Assembly (NCBI GenBank): GCA_902497035.1
Contig: CABVDL010000011.1
Coordinates: 1 to 43,334 of the forward strand
Direction: 5' to 3'
Origin: an uncultured Prevotella sp.
GTDB lineage: Bacteria; Bacteroidota; Bacteroidia; Bacteroidales; Bacteroidaceae
DNA: 43,334 bases
The notes under the pieces are model-generated. The model saw only the letters and a program-made list of their open reading frames with translations. It was not told the DNA's origin and did not search any database. This document shows, one piece after another, positions 16,357 through 25,222 of this stretch. Each line of letters opens with the position of its first letter. Position 1 is the first letter of the stretch. A program made the translations under genes and the position numbers.

Positions 16357-17802
16357 TCATTCATCCATATCACTTGTCAAATCCGTGAGCCCTTTCTTCA
16401 AGTGTTGCTTGAGCCTGCTAAGGAAGGAGGAAGGCGTGGAATGAGACGGTTCAGTTGGCGAAGTCTCCCGCTTATCTGGTGCCACCGGCTGGACCTCCGG
16501 TGCCTCAACCTTGGGTTCAGTCTTCTCTTCGGGTGCCGGAGAAGTCGCTTGGATGTCAGATATATTGAAAGATAGTGAAGGTGACTTCTCTTCACCACTC
16601 TTTTCTTCCCCACTCTTCTCTTCACTGCTTTTATCTTCATCCGCATTCTGTGAGGCTATAGCACCTGCTTCGCCGGCCGTTTTTTCCTTCTCCTCTTCGG
16701 TCTCCAACGCCTTCTTCTTGGCAGCGGCAGCCTGCGAGAGCAAAGGCTCACGGTAGAGCTCCGCGATGATCTTGTTGTAATATTCCTCGTCGTTATCGTC
16801 GTGCACGTCCTGCGGCATGAAACGGTTGTCGATACCCGTGGCGAGGATGATGACCTTGGCATCCTCACCCAAGGTGTTGTCATCACTCGTGCCCCAGATG
16901 ACATCGATGTCCGGATTGAGTCCATACATGAACGCATCCACCTCACGCATCTCGCTGACGAAGAGCGGACGATCCTCACTCGTATAGATATTGAAAAGTA
17001 TCTTCTTGGCATTCGAGATGTCACTGCCATAGAGCAAAGGCGACTCCAGGGCATTGACGATGGCCTTCTCGACGCGCCGCTCACCACGTGCCCGCCCGAT
17101 GGCCATGATAGCGCCGCCCCCGCCGCGCATCGTTGTCTCCACGTCGCGGAAGTCGAGGTTGATACTGCCCTCGATCGTTATCAGCTCGGAGATACTCTTG
17201 GCGGCGTTGCAAAGGATGTTGTCGGCAGCCTTGAACGCGTCCTTGATGGACAGCTCTGAGTCGGAATAGACATCGCAGATGCTCTCGTTGTTGATGATGA
17301 GCAGCGAGTCGACGTTCTTACGCATCTCTTCCACGCCTTTCAAAGCCTTCGTGATCTTCCGGTTCTTCTCGAAATAGAACGGTATGGTGACGATGCCGAT
17401 GGTCAGTATGCCCATGCTCTTGGCTACCGAGGCGATGATGGGCGCGGCTCCCGTTCCCGTTCCGCCACCCATGCCGGCCGTGATGAAGCACATGCGAGTG
17501 GAGTCGTTGAAGAGTTCCTTGACACGCTCTTTCGTCTTGATGGCCTCCTGCTTGCCAAGCTCCGGATCGGCACCGGCTCCGAGGCCCGAATCTCCCAACA
17601 GCAGTTTGACCGGAACGGGAGAGTGGGCCAGGCTCTGGCTGTCGGTGTTGCACACCGCGAACGACACGTTGGCTATGCCCTCGTTGAACATATTGTTAAC
17701 AGCATTACAGCCGCCACCACCGACACCCACCACCTTGATAATCTCTTTGGTCGTGTCCTTCACCTCACCAAAATCCAATATCTGTATCTTATCTTCTGAC
17801 AT
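16357..17802 (-). CDS. ftsZ: Cell-division GTPase FtsZ (solitary gene)
   Basis: A tubulin-like GTPase that forms the division ring. The start at 17802 (MSEDKIQILDFGE) is chosen because a canonical promoter lies just upstream; the open frame runs to 17871. The 481 residues include the GTP-binding glycine loop GGGTGTG at 112-118 and the T7 catalytic loop NLDFRD at 215-220 with both aspartates (D217, D220), so it should polymerise. After about residue 330 there is a long acidic and proline-rich linker with SGEEK repeats near 393-406, then a basic amphipathic end (SSFLSRLKQHLKKGLTDLT). No classical C-terminal peptide such as IPAFLR is seen. Division genes (ftsA, ftsQ, mur) are absent on both sides, so the gene is monocistronic and outside a dcw cluster. 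Whether another ftsZ exists elsewhere cannot be seen. Confidence 0.95.
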   Translation of the reverse strand: MSEDKIQILDFGEVKDTTKEIIKVVGVGGGGCNAVNNMFNEGIANVSFAVCNTDSQSLAHSPVPVKLLLGDSGLGAGADPELGKQEAIKTKERVKELFNDSTRMCFITAGMGGGTGTGAAPIIASVAKSMGILTIGIVTIPFYFEKNRKITKALKGVEEMRKNVDSLLIINNESICDVYSDSELSIKDAFKAADNILCNAAKSISELITIEGSINLDFRDVETTMRGGGGAIMAIGRARGERRVEKAIVNALESPLLYGSDISNAKKILFNIYTSEDRPLFVSEMREVDAFMYGLNPDIDVIWGTSDDNTLGEDAKVIILATGIDNRFMPQDVHDDNDEEYYNKIIAELYREPLLSQAAAAKKKALETEEEKEKTAGEAGAIASQNADEDKSSEEKSGEEKSGEEKSPSLSFNISDIQATSPAPEEKTEPKVEAPEVQPVAPDKRETSPTEPSHSTPSSFLSRLKQHLKKGLTDLTSDMDE

Positions 17803-17823
17803 TGCCTTCCTATTTTTTTTCGG

Positions 17824-17854
17824 CAAAGATAAGATTAAGCCGCCAAACAGACAA
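17824..17854 (-). promoter_or_regulatory. ftsZ promoter
   Basis: On the minus strand TTG (17854-17852), exactly 20 nt, then TATCTTTG (17831-17824) is a textbook Bacteroidota promoter. The start near 17817 gives a leader of about 15 nt to the ATG at 17802. Confidence 0.75.
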
Positions 17855-17927
17855 CAAAAATAGACCCGCAAGGCTTGCAGGCTAACATTTTATCGCCCGA
17901 CACGAACTGCCTCCTCAACATTTTCGT

Positions 17928-17935
17928 TAACTTTG
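17928..17935 (+). promoter_or_regulatory. Promoter -7 box of the 200-residue protein gene
   Basis: TAACTTTG at 17928-17935 ends 8 nt before the ATG at 17944, implying a leader of only one or two bases. No good -33 TTG is visible. It is divergent from the ftsZ promoter 74 nt away. Confidence 0.5.
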
Positions 17936-17943
17936 CAACTACA

Positions 17944-18546
17944 ATGAACAACGAAGTGAACAACAACGAGGAACAAGCACGAGAGATGGCTCAGCAGATA
18001 CGTGAGCTGGTCAGAGAGCTGCAAGTCATGGGCAGAACCGACTTGCTGCTTCAGGCTATCACTGTGCCTACCCTTGAGCAGCTCCGTACAGAGGCCGCGC
18101 GCGGCACGCTCCGCCGCCTCGTCGTCAAGCGCGACGGCAGGATGTTCTTGGAGGACAACGCTGCAACAAAAGCCGTCGAGGTGCAGCTCTCGCCCGTTCA
18201 CCGCGCTGTCTACCTATTGTTTCTGCGGCACGAAGAAGGCATCGAGTTTAAGCGTCTGAGCGAATACCGCAACGAGCTGCTGTCCATCTACGCCCGCATC
18301 TTTCCCGACGGCGACAAAGACAAGATGCGCGAGACCGTTGACAGGCTGACCAATCCCCTCGACAATGCCATCAACGAGAAGTGTTCCCGTATCAAGTCGG
18401 CTTTCACGGCGCTCATGGACGATTATTCGGCTACCTACTACATCATCAGCAGCCGTTCCGAGCAGATAGACCCTACCTCTCCCCGCCGCTGGTTCCGCCG
18501 TCTGAAAGTCATCACCTTGCCGAGAAACTTGGTGGTCTACGAATGA
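17944..18546 (+). CDS. Conserved hypothetical protein, possible DNA-binding
   Basis: I do not recognise a named family. The 200-residue product begins with a charged helical stretch (MNNEVNNNEEQAREMAQQIR), a middle block ending in the VQLSPVHRAVYLLFLRHEEG stretch that looks like a winged-helix or response-regulator-output fold, and a basic C-terminus (PRRWFRRLKVITLPRNLVVYE). There is no signal peptide or membrane segment, so it is cytoplasmic. A transcriptional role is an inference from the shape only. The start at 17944 is chosen because of the promoter box 8 nt upstream. It is divergent from ftsZ and ends 211 nt before the transporter gene, and could be the local regulator of the nan locus, which otherwise shows none. 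Confidence 0.7.
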   Translation: MNNEVNNNEEQAREMAQQIRELVRELQVMGRTDLLLQAITVPTLEQLRTEAARGTLRRLVVKRDGRMFLEDNAATKAVEVQLSPVHRAVYLLFLRHEEGIEFKRLSEYRNELLSIYARIFPDGDKDKMRETVDRLTNPLDNAINEKCSRIKSAFTALMDDYSATYYIISSRSEQIDPTSPRRWFRRLKVITLPRNLVVYE

Positions 18547-18664
18547 CGGCCGACAAGCAAGAGTCCAAGCCCATTAATGCAACAAGAGAATTAACTATCA
18601 TCATTTGCATTACTTTTTTACCCGCCTTAAACCATCAACTTTAATTGTTTTACTAATCTACCTA

Positions 18665-18700
18665 AATTATTTGCGTAATTATTTGCGTAATAATTTGCTT
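18665..18700 (+). repeat. Phased 12-bp repeats overlapping the nan promoter
   Basis: Two exact copies of AATTATTTGCGT (18665-18676, 18677-18688) and a third with two changes (AATAATTTGCTT, 18689-18700). The third copy contains the -33 TTTG of the nan promoter. This arrangement looks like an operator or activator array. Confidence 0.65.
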
Positions 18701-18725
18701 GCTATTCCATTTTTAACTATATTTG
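18694..18725 (+). promoter_or_regulatory. Promoter of the sialic-acid utilisation operon
   Basis: TTTG (18694-18697), 20 nt, then TATATTTG (18718-18725) matches the Bacteroidota consensus. The start near 18732 gives a leader of about 26 nt to the ATG at 18758. Confidence 0.75.
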
Positions 18726-18757
18726 CAGCGATTATTCAAAACAACCTATATCATTAT

Positions 18758-19996
18758 ATGAAAACAAAGAAATGGTATCCCTGGGCCGTCGTTGCCCTCC
18801 TGTGGGTAGTGGCACTGCTCAACTACATGGACCGCCAGATGCTTTCCACGATGCAGGAGAGCATGAAAGTGGACATAGCCGAACTGCGCCGGGCTGAGGC
18901 CTTCGGTGCCTTGATGGCTGTTTTTCTCTGGGTCTACGGCCTTGTGAGTCCTTTTGCCGGGGTAGTAGCCGACAAGTTCAGCAAGAAATGGCTGGTTGTG
19001 GCCAGCCTGTTTGTCTGGTCCTTGGTCACGTTCCTCATGGGCTATGCCACCTCTTTTGAACAGCTCTATGCGCTTCGGGCTATCATGGGTGTAAGCGAGG
19101 CGCTTTATATTCCCTCGGCACTCTCGCTCATCACCGACTGGCATACGGGTCGCTCGCGCTCCTTAGCCGTAGGCATCCACATGACCGGCCTCTATATGGG
19201 TCAGGCCGTCGGCGGCTTCGGAGCCTCGATAGCTGCCAGTCTGTCCTGGCACACCACGTTCCACTGGTTTGGCATCATCGGCATCTGCTATTCGCTGGTG
19301 CTCATTGCCCTGCTCCACGACAGTCCCAAGGCTATTGCGACGGCGCGCGAGGAACGTCAGGAAGAGCGGGGACGACGCTTCGGGGCGCTGCACGGTCTCG
19401 GCGTAGTGCTCTCTACCTGGACGTTCTGGGTACTGCTGTTCTATTTTGCCGCGCCGAGCCTGCCCGGATGGGCCACCAAGAACTGGCTGCCCACGCTCTT
19501 CAGCGAGAATCTCGGCATACCGATGTCTCAGGCCGGCCCGTTGAGCACCATCACCATCGCCGTGTCGTCGTTCATCGGTGTGCTCGTGGGCGGCACGCTC
19601 TCCGACCGTTGGGTGCAGCGCAACCTGCGCGGACGTATCTACACCAGCGCCATCGGCCTAGCCCTCACCATCCCGGCCCTGCTGCTCCTCGGCTTCGGCC
19701 ACAGCCTCCTGCCTATCGTGGGCGCGGGTCTGTGCTTTGGTATCGGCTATGGCATGTTCGATGCCAACAACATGCCCATCCTCTGTCAGATCATTCCCGC
19801 CAAGTACCGCGCCACGGCCTACGGCTTCATGAACATGACCGGTGTGTTCGCCGGAGCGGCAGTCACCCAGCTGCTCGGCAAGTGGAGCGACGGCGGCAAC
19901 TTAGGCACGGGCTTCGCCATGTTGGCCATCGTGGTCGTGCTGGCCCTCGTGCTGCAGTTGGTTTGTCTCAAGCCAAAGGCTGACGACCTGGACTGA
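18758..19996 (+). CDS. nanT: MFS transporter, probable sialic acid permease (NanT-like)
   Basis: A 412-residue inner-membrane carrier of the major facilitator superfamily (anion:cation symporter type) with twelve predicted helices. Motifs are LLNYMDRQML after helix 1, the VVADKFSKKW loop, and the RAIMGVSEALYIPSALSLITDWH helix. The start at 18758 (MKTKKWYPWAV) is chosen because the promoter ends at 18725; the frame is open upstream through that promoter. Position directly before the N-acetylneuraminate lyase and epimerase genes makes sialic acid the likely substrate, as in the Bacteroides nan cluster, but the family also carries hexuronates and other acids. First gene of the operon, 53 bases from nanA. 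Confidence 0.85.
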   Translation: MKTKKWYPWAVVALLWVVALLNYMDRQMLSTMQESMKVDIAELRRAEAFGALMAVFLWVYGLVSPFAGVVADKFSKKWLVVASLFVWSLVTFLMGYATSFEQLYALRAIMGVSEALYIPSALSLITDWHTGRSRSLAVGIHMTGLYMGQAVGGFGASIAASLSWHTTFHWFGIIGICYSLVLIALLHDSPKAIATAREERQEERGRRFGALHGLGVVLSTWTFWVLLFYFAAPSLPGWATKNWLPTLFSENLGIPMSQAGPLSTITIAVSSFIGVLVGGTLSDRWVQRNLRGRIYTSAIGLALTIPALLLLGFGHSLLPIVGAGLCFGIGYGMFDANNMPILCQIIPAKYRATAYGFMNMTGVFAGAAVTQLLGKWSDGGNLGTGFAMLAIVVVLALVLQLVCLKPKADDLD

Positions 19997-20049
19997 CACA
20001 TTATTATATATAGCATATTATTCACAATCCAATAAAACATCAAGGACTT

Positions 20050-20967
20050 ATGGAAAAGATCAAAGGACTTATCGACGCGCCCTTCACGCCGTTTGACGCT
20101 CTGGGCGAGGTCAATCTCGAACCCATCGGCGCTTATGCGCAGATGCTGAAGAAGAACGGGCTCAAGGGCGTGTTCATCAACGGTTCCTCGGGCGAGGGCT
20201 ACATGCTGACCACCGAAGAGCGCATGCGCTTAGCCGAGTGCTGGGTCAAAGAGGCTCCCGAAGACTTCAAGGTCATCGTCCACGTGGGCAGCTGCTGCCT
20301 CAAGGACAGCTGCCGCCTGGCCCGCCATGCCGCCGAGATTGGCGCCTGGGGCATAGGATCCATGGCACCGCCCTTCCCCCACATCGGCCGCATCGAGGAA
20401 CTCGTAGCCTACTGCGAGGCCATAGCCGCCTCCGCTCCAAATCTTCCCTTCTATTATTACCACATTCCCGCCTTCAACGGCGCCTACCTGCCCATGCTCG
20501 ACCTGCTGAAGGCCGTGGACGGGCGAATCCCCAACTTCGCGGGCATCAAGTACACCTACGAGAGCCTGTACGAGTACAACCAGTGCCGCCTCTACAAGGA
20601 CGGCAAATACGACATGCTCCACGGCCAGGACGAGACCATCCTGCCCTCGCTCGCCCAGGGCGGAGCACGCGGAGGCATCGGCGGCACTACCAACTACAAC
20701 GGGCGCGAGCTCGTCGGCATCATCGAGGCATGGGACAAAGGTGAGCTCGAGGTGGCACGCGAGAAGCAGAACTTCGCGCAGGCCGTCATCAACGTCATCT
20801 GCCACTACCGCGGCAACATCGTCGCCGGCAAGCGCATCATGAAACTCATCGGCTTCGACCTCGGCAAGAACCGCGTGCCGTTCCGCAACATGACCGACGA
20901 CGAGGAGGCTGCCATGCGCCGCGAGCTGGAAGAGATAGGCTTCTTCGAGCGCTGCAACCGTTTCTGA
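20050..20967 (+). CDS. nanA: N-acetylneuraminate lyase
   Basis: Splits N-acetylneuraminic acid into N-acetylmannosamine and pyruvate by a Schiff-base mechanism. The 305-residue TIM barrel has the DHDPS/NAL-family signatures: NGSSGE at 44-49 for the pyruvate carboxylate, Tyr in the YYYHIP block (Y137) and the lysine of AGIKYT (K167) that forms the Schiff base. Length and motifs agree with Bacteroides NanL. It ends 25 bases before the epimerase gene and clearly shares its operon. Catalytic residues are intact. Confidence 0.95.
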   Translation: MEKIKGLIDAPFTPFDALGEVNLEPIGAYAQMLKKNGLKGVFINGSSGEGYMLTTEERMRLAECWVKEAPEDFKVIVHVGSCCLKDSCRLARHAAEIGAWGIGSMAPPFPHIGRIEELVAYCEAIAASAPNLPFYYYHIPAFNGAYLPMLDLLKAVDGRIPNFAGIKYTYESLYEYNQCRLYKDGKYDMLHGQDETILPSLAQGGARGGIGGTTNYNGRELVGIIEAWDKGELEVAREKQNFAQAVINVICHYRGNIVAGKRIMKLIGFDLGKNRVPFRNMTDDEEAAMRRELEEIGFFERCNRF

Positions 20968-20992
20968 ATTGATCGTCAACAACAGCATCATT

Positions 20993-22180
20993 ATGGACAC
21001 ACATCAGTATCTGCGGCAGTGGTCAGACCGCTACCGCAAAGACCTCACCGAGAACATCATGCCTTTCTGGCTCAAGCATGGCCTTGACCATGAGCATGGC
21101 GGCGTGTACACCTGCCTCGACCGCGACGGCTCGCTCTACGACCCCACCAAGTCGGTGTGGTTCCAGGGACGTTTCGGTTTCACCGCGGCCCTGGCCTACA
21201 ACAACATCGAGCCGCGGCCCGAATACCTTGAGGCCTCGAAGAGCTGCATCGACTTCATGGAGGCTCACTGCTTCGACGGCGACGGTCACATGTATTTCGA
21301 GGTCAGGGCCGACGGCACGCCGCTGCGCAAGCGCCGTTATGTCTTCTCCGAGTGCTTCTGCGCCATCGCCATGGCCGAGTATGCGCAGGCCTCGGGCGAC
21401 CACAGCTATGCCGCCAAAGCGCTCGACCTGTTCAAGCGCGTCCGCCGGTTCCTCTCAACACCCGGCTTCCTGGAACCCAAGTATGAGCCGGCCTTGCAAG
21501 CCAAGAGCCACTCCATCACGATGATACTCGTCAATACCGCCTCGCGCATACGCCGCGTCATCAGCGATCCGGAGCTCGACGAGCAGATTGACGACTCCAT
21601 CCGACAGATCACCAACGACTTCATGCACCCCGAGTTTGAGGCCCTGCTTGAGACCGTGGGACCGGCAGGCGAGTTTATCGACACCGCCATGGGCCGCCTC
21701 ATCAATCCCGGCCACTGCATCGAGACCGCCTGGTTCCTCTTGGAGGAGGCGCGTCACTGCGGCTGGGACGAGACGCTCAAGCAGACCGCACTCACCATCC
21801 TCGACTGGTCGTTCCGATGGGGATGGGACAAGGAATACGGCGGCATCATCAACTTCCGCGACTGCCGCAACCGGCCCGTGCAGGACTATTCGCAGGACAT
21901 GAAGTTCTGGTGGCCACAGACCGAGACCGTCATCGCCTCGCTCTATGCCTATTTAGCCACCGGCGAGGAGCGCTATATAGAGATGCACCGGCAGGTGAAC
22001 GAGTGGATGTACGACCACCTGCCCGACGCGGAGTACGGCGAGTGGTACGGCTACCTGCACCGCGACGGCACCGTGGCACAACCAGCCAAGGGCAACATCT
22101 TCAAGGGACCGTTCCACATACCCCGCATGCTCGTCACGGCGGCAGGCCTCTGCGATGACATCCTCAAACAAGCAAGATAA
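20993..22180 (+). CDS. N-acylglucosamine 2-epimerase (RenBP/AGE family)
   Basis: Converts N-acetylmannosamine to N-acetylglucosamine without phosphorylation, the step that in Bacteroides replaces NanK/NanE of enterobacteria. The 395-residue protein is an alpha6/alpha6 barrel type with family motifs: HGGVYTCLDRDG near 34-45, KSVWFQGRFGFT, the YVFSECFCAIAMAEYA helix, NPGHCIETAWFLLEEA, and WPQTETVIASLYAYLATG. The conserved histidines used in proton transfer are present. The start at 20993 (MDTHQYLRQW) is preferred because family proteins begin with this helix. It follows nanA by 25 bases and precedes susC by 35. Confidence 0.93.
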   Translation: MDTHQYLRQWSDRYRKDLTENIMPFWLKHGLDHEHGGVYTCLDRDGSLYDPTKSVWFQGRFGFTAALAYNNIEPRPEYLEASKSCIDFMEAHCFDGDGHMYFEVRADGTPLRKRRYVFSECFCAIAMAEYAQASGDHSYAAKALDLFKRVRRFLSTPGFLEPKYEPALQAKSHSITMILVNTASRIRRVISDPELDEQIDDSIRQITNDFMHPEFEALLETVGPAGEFIDTAMGRLINPGHCIETAWFLLEEARHCGWDETLKQTALTILDWSFRWGWDKEYGGIINFRDCRNRPVQDYSQDMKFWWPQTETVIASLYAYLATGEERYIEMHRQVNEWMYDHLPDAEYGEWYGYLHRDGTVAQPAKGNIFKGPFHIPRMLVTAAGLCDDILKQAR

Positions 22181-22215
22181 GACATTCTATATAACAACCG
22201 ACTAAGATTACTCAC

Positions 22216-25207
22216 ATGGGAAAATTTGCAACAGTACTCGTCTGCTCACTGCTGTGCTCAACAGCAGTCTTTGCCCAGCAAAAAGCAGTACAAGGCATGG
22301 TGTTCGACGCTCAGCGAGAACCCATCATCGGTGCCACGGTAAAAGAGAAGGGCACCAACAACGCCACCGTGACAGACCTTGACGGAGCCTTCACGCTCAA
22401 TGTCAAGCCCGGCACGACGCTCGTGGTCAGTTACCTCGGTTTCCAGCCCCAGGAAGTGACGGTAGGCTCTGGGGGGGGGCAAACTGACCGTCACGCTGAC
22501 TGAAGACTCCAAGGCCCTCGACGAGGTCGTGGTGGTAGGATATGGCACGATGAACCGCTCGAAGATGTCGTCTTCGGTGGCCACCATCTCCACGGCTGAA
22601 GTCAGCAAGCAGACCACCGCCAACGTAGCCTCAGCCCTTCAGGGCCGCGCGGCCGGCGTCGACGTGGTGCAGCAGAGCGGCATTGCCGGAGCCGATGTCA
22701 ACATCGTGGTGCGTGGCGCGGCCTCGCTCACGGGAACAGAACCCCTCTACGTCATCGACGGCGTGTTCAGCAACAATGGCCTCAGCACGCTCAACGCCGC
22801 CGATATAGAAAGCATACAAGTGCTGAAAGATGGCGCCGCGGCTGCCATCTACGGATCACGTGCGGCCAACGGCGTGGTGATTATCACGACCAAAACCGGG
22901 AAGAAAGGAGCCGTGAAGGTGGATGCCAACTTCTCCTACAGCATGCAGAAGATAGCCCATACACCCAAGTTCCTCAATGCCAGCCAGTGGCGCGAGTTTG
23001 CCAATATGGTGTCGGACAACAGCGGCCTGGCCCGTGCGCCGGAAAACGAGAATCCTACCGACCCCACCGTTGATACCGACTGGGTGGATGCCTGGACGCA
23101 GAACGCGCCTGTCTACAACGCTGACATGGCCGTCTCCGGCGGCAGCGATCTCGGCAGTTACGCCTTTTCGGTAGGCTACATCAAACAGAAAGGTCTGACC
23201 AAAAAGTCCGACTACGAGAAATACAACGCCCGCAGCACCTCGTCGTGGCGCTTCGGCCGCTTCTTCGTCTCGGAGAACATGCAGATTGTCTATCGCAAGA
23301 AGCACCCCACCTCAACATTCAATATCGGCATGCCTACCCTGCCCCTTACCGACAGCCAGGGTCGTTATGCCTCCTGGGGGGCCGACTACTACATCCAGAG
23401 CGAGAACGCCCGCCGCAACAATCCGTTTGCCGGGTTGTATGCCGTTGACCAATATACCACCTATTTTGATTTTATCGGCGGCGTAAGCGCCGGTGTCGAG
23501 CTCTTCAAGGGGCTCAAGTTTACCACCTCCTTCGGCGGCAACTATACAGGCAGCCACGGCTATACCCATACGCCCGTGTATTACAGCATGTGGAACGAGG
23601 ACGGCACGCCGGACGACGACTACGGCAACAACCGCAACTCGCTGAGCGAGAGCCGCGGAGCTACCTATAACTACACGTGGGACAACGTGTTCAGCTTTGA
23701 GCGCGACTTCGGCAAGCACAGCGTGCAGGCCACGCTCGGACACAGCTGGATGCGCGAGTTCTACCGCGGACAGAGCTACAGCACCATCAACGACGTAGGC
23801 GCTCCCAACATCGTGGGTGTGACCAACGTGGACGGCAAGATCTCGTCCAACGAGACCAAGACGGCCCTCCTCTCCTTCTTCGGCCGTGTCAACTACGACT
23901 ACGACAGCCGTTATCTGCTCTCGGCCAGCATACGCCGTGACGAATCCTCCAAATTCGCCAAAGATTACCGTACCGGTTACTTCCCCGCCGTGTCGGTAGG
24001 ATGGAATGCCCACAACGAGAAATTCCTCAAGGGCGGCCCCTTCAGCCTGCTCAAGCTGACGGCCTCTTACGGCGAGCTGGGCGCCAACTTCCTGTCGCCC
24101 TACAACTTCGACAACATTGCCTTCGGCCCCATCCCCTACACGACGGGCGGCGTGAGGTTTACCGACGGCCGTGCGGCTTACCTCAAGACGCAGAACCTGA
24201 AGTGGGAGACCTCGAAGACGACCGATGTGGGTCTCGAGCTGGGCGTGCTCAACAATGAGCTGACGTTCCACGTCAACTATTTCTACAAGAAGAACACGGA
24301 CCTGCTGGCCAACATCAACCTCAACCTCAGCTCGGGGCAGATATTCGAGATCAACTCTTCCAATGAAACTCCTTACGTGAACACGGCCTCCGTGGAGAAC
24401 AAAGGCTGGGAGTTTATGGCAAGCTACCGCAAGCAGCTCAACAAAGACCTGCGCATCGGCGTGACCGGCAACCTCTCTACCCTAAAGAACAAGGTGCTGG
24501 CCTTAGGCGACAACGTGCAGCCCATCACCTCGGGCACCTACTCGTCTAAATTCTCGGATGCGGCCACCATCACCATGCCCGGCTATGCCATCGGCTCTTT
24601 CTATGGTTACAAGATTGACGGGTTCGACAGCGAGGGTAACTTTATCTTCCACGACACCAACGAGGACGGCAGCGTGACGGCAGACGACAAGGTGGTGTTG
24701 GGCAATGCCATTCCCAAAATCAGTTACGGATTCAATATTGATGTTAACTACAAGAACTTCGACCTGACTATGTTCTTCAATGGTGTCGGCGGCAACAAGA
24801 TCTTCAATGCCCGCAAGTATGAGTATTACTTCAACTACGCCAACAACATGGTGACCGACGTGCTCAACTCCTGGACTCCGGAGAACACCCACACCTATGT
24901 GCCGGTGGCCAAGGTGACCAATGCCGACGGCGGCAACTCGCTGCCAAGCGAGTTCTACATCGAGAGCGGCTCCTATTTCCGGCTGAAGAATGTGCAGTTG
25001 GGCTATACGCTGCCCGAGCAGCTGTCGCGCAGGTTCTACATGAGCAAGCTCCGTTTCTATGTCAGCGTACAGAACGTCTTTACCCTGACCCGCTATTCAG
25101 GCTTCGACCCGGAGGTGAGCTCCAATACGCTCTTCTCCCGTGGCGTTGACATGAACTCCTATCCCAACGCACGCACCTATACCGTGGGTGTAAATGTTTC
25201 ATTCTAA
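22216..25207 (+). CDS. SusC-like TonB-dependent receptor, frameshifted at a G9 tract
   Basis: The outer-membrane transporter partner of the following SusD, expected to import sialylated glycans or sialic acid. A signal peptide (MGKFATVLVCSLLCSTAVFAQ) is followed by the carboxypeptidase-regulatory-like domain (VQGMVFDAQREPIIGATV). A run of nine G at 22471-22479 then shifts the frame, and translation stops at 22503. With eight G the frame continues GKLTVTLTEDSKALDEVVVV into the plug and barrel, which are intact to the end (YTVGVNVSF) and give about 996 residues in all. The remainder alone, from a GTG at 22529, lacks a signal peptide and would not reach the membrane. The gene is therefore either switched off by slippage or misread in sequencing. 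Strong context: epimerase upstream, SusD 15 bases downstream. Confidence 0.9.
22471..22479 (+). repeat. Homopolymer G9 tract in susC
   Basis: Nine consecutive G lie within the codons for the regulatory-like domain. Loss of one G restores the full SusC reading frame. Such a run is a typical slippage site and also a typical sequencing-error site. Confidence 0.9.
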
Positions 25208-25222
25208 ACTCCCCCGCAAGCT

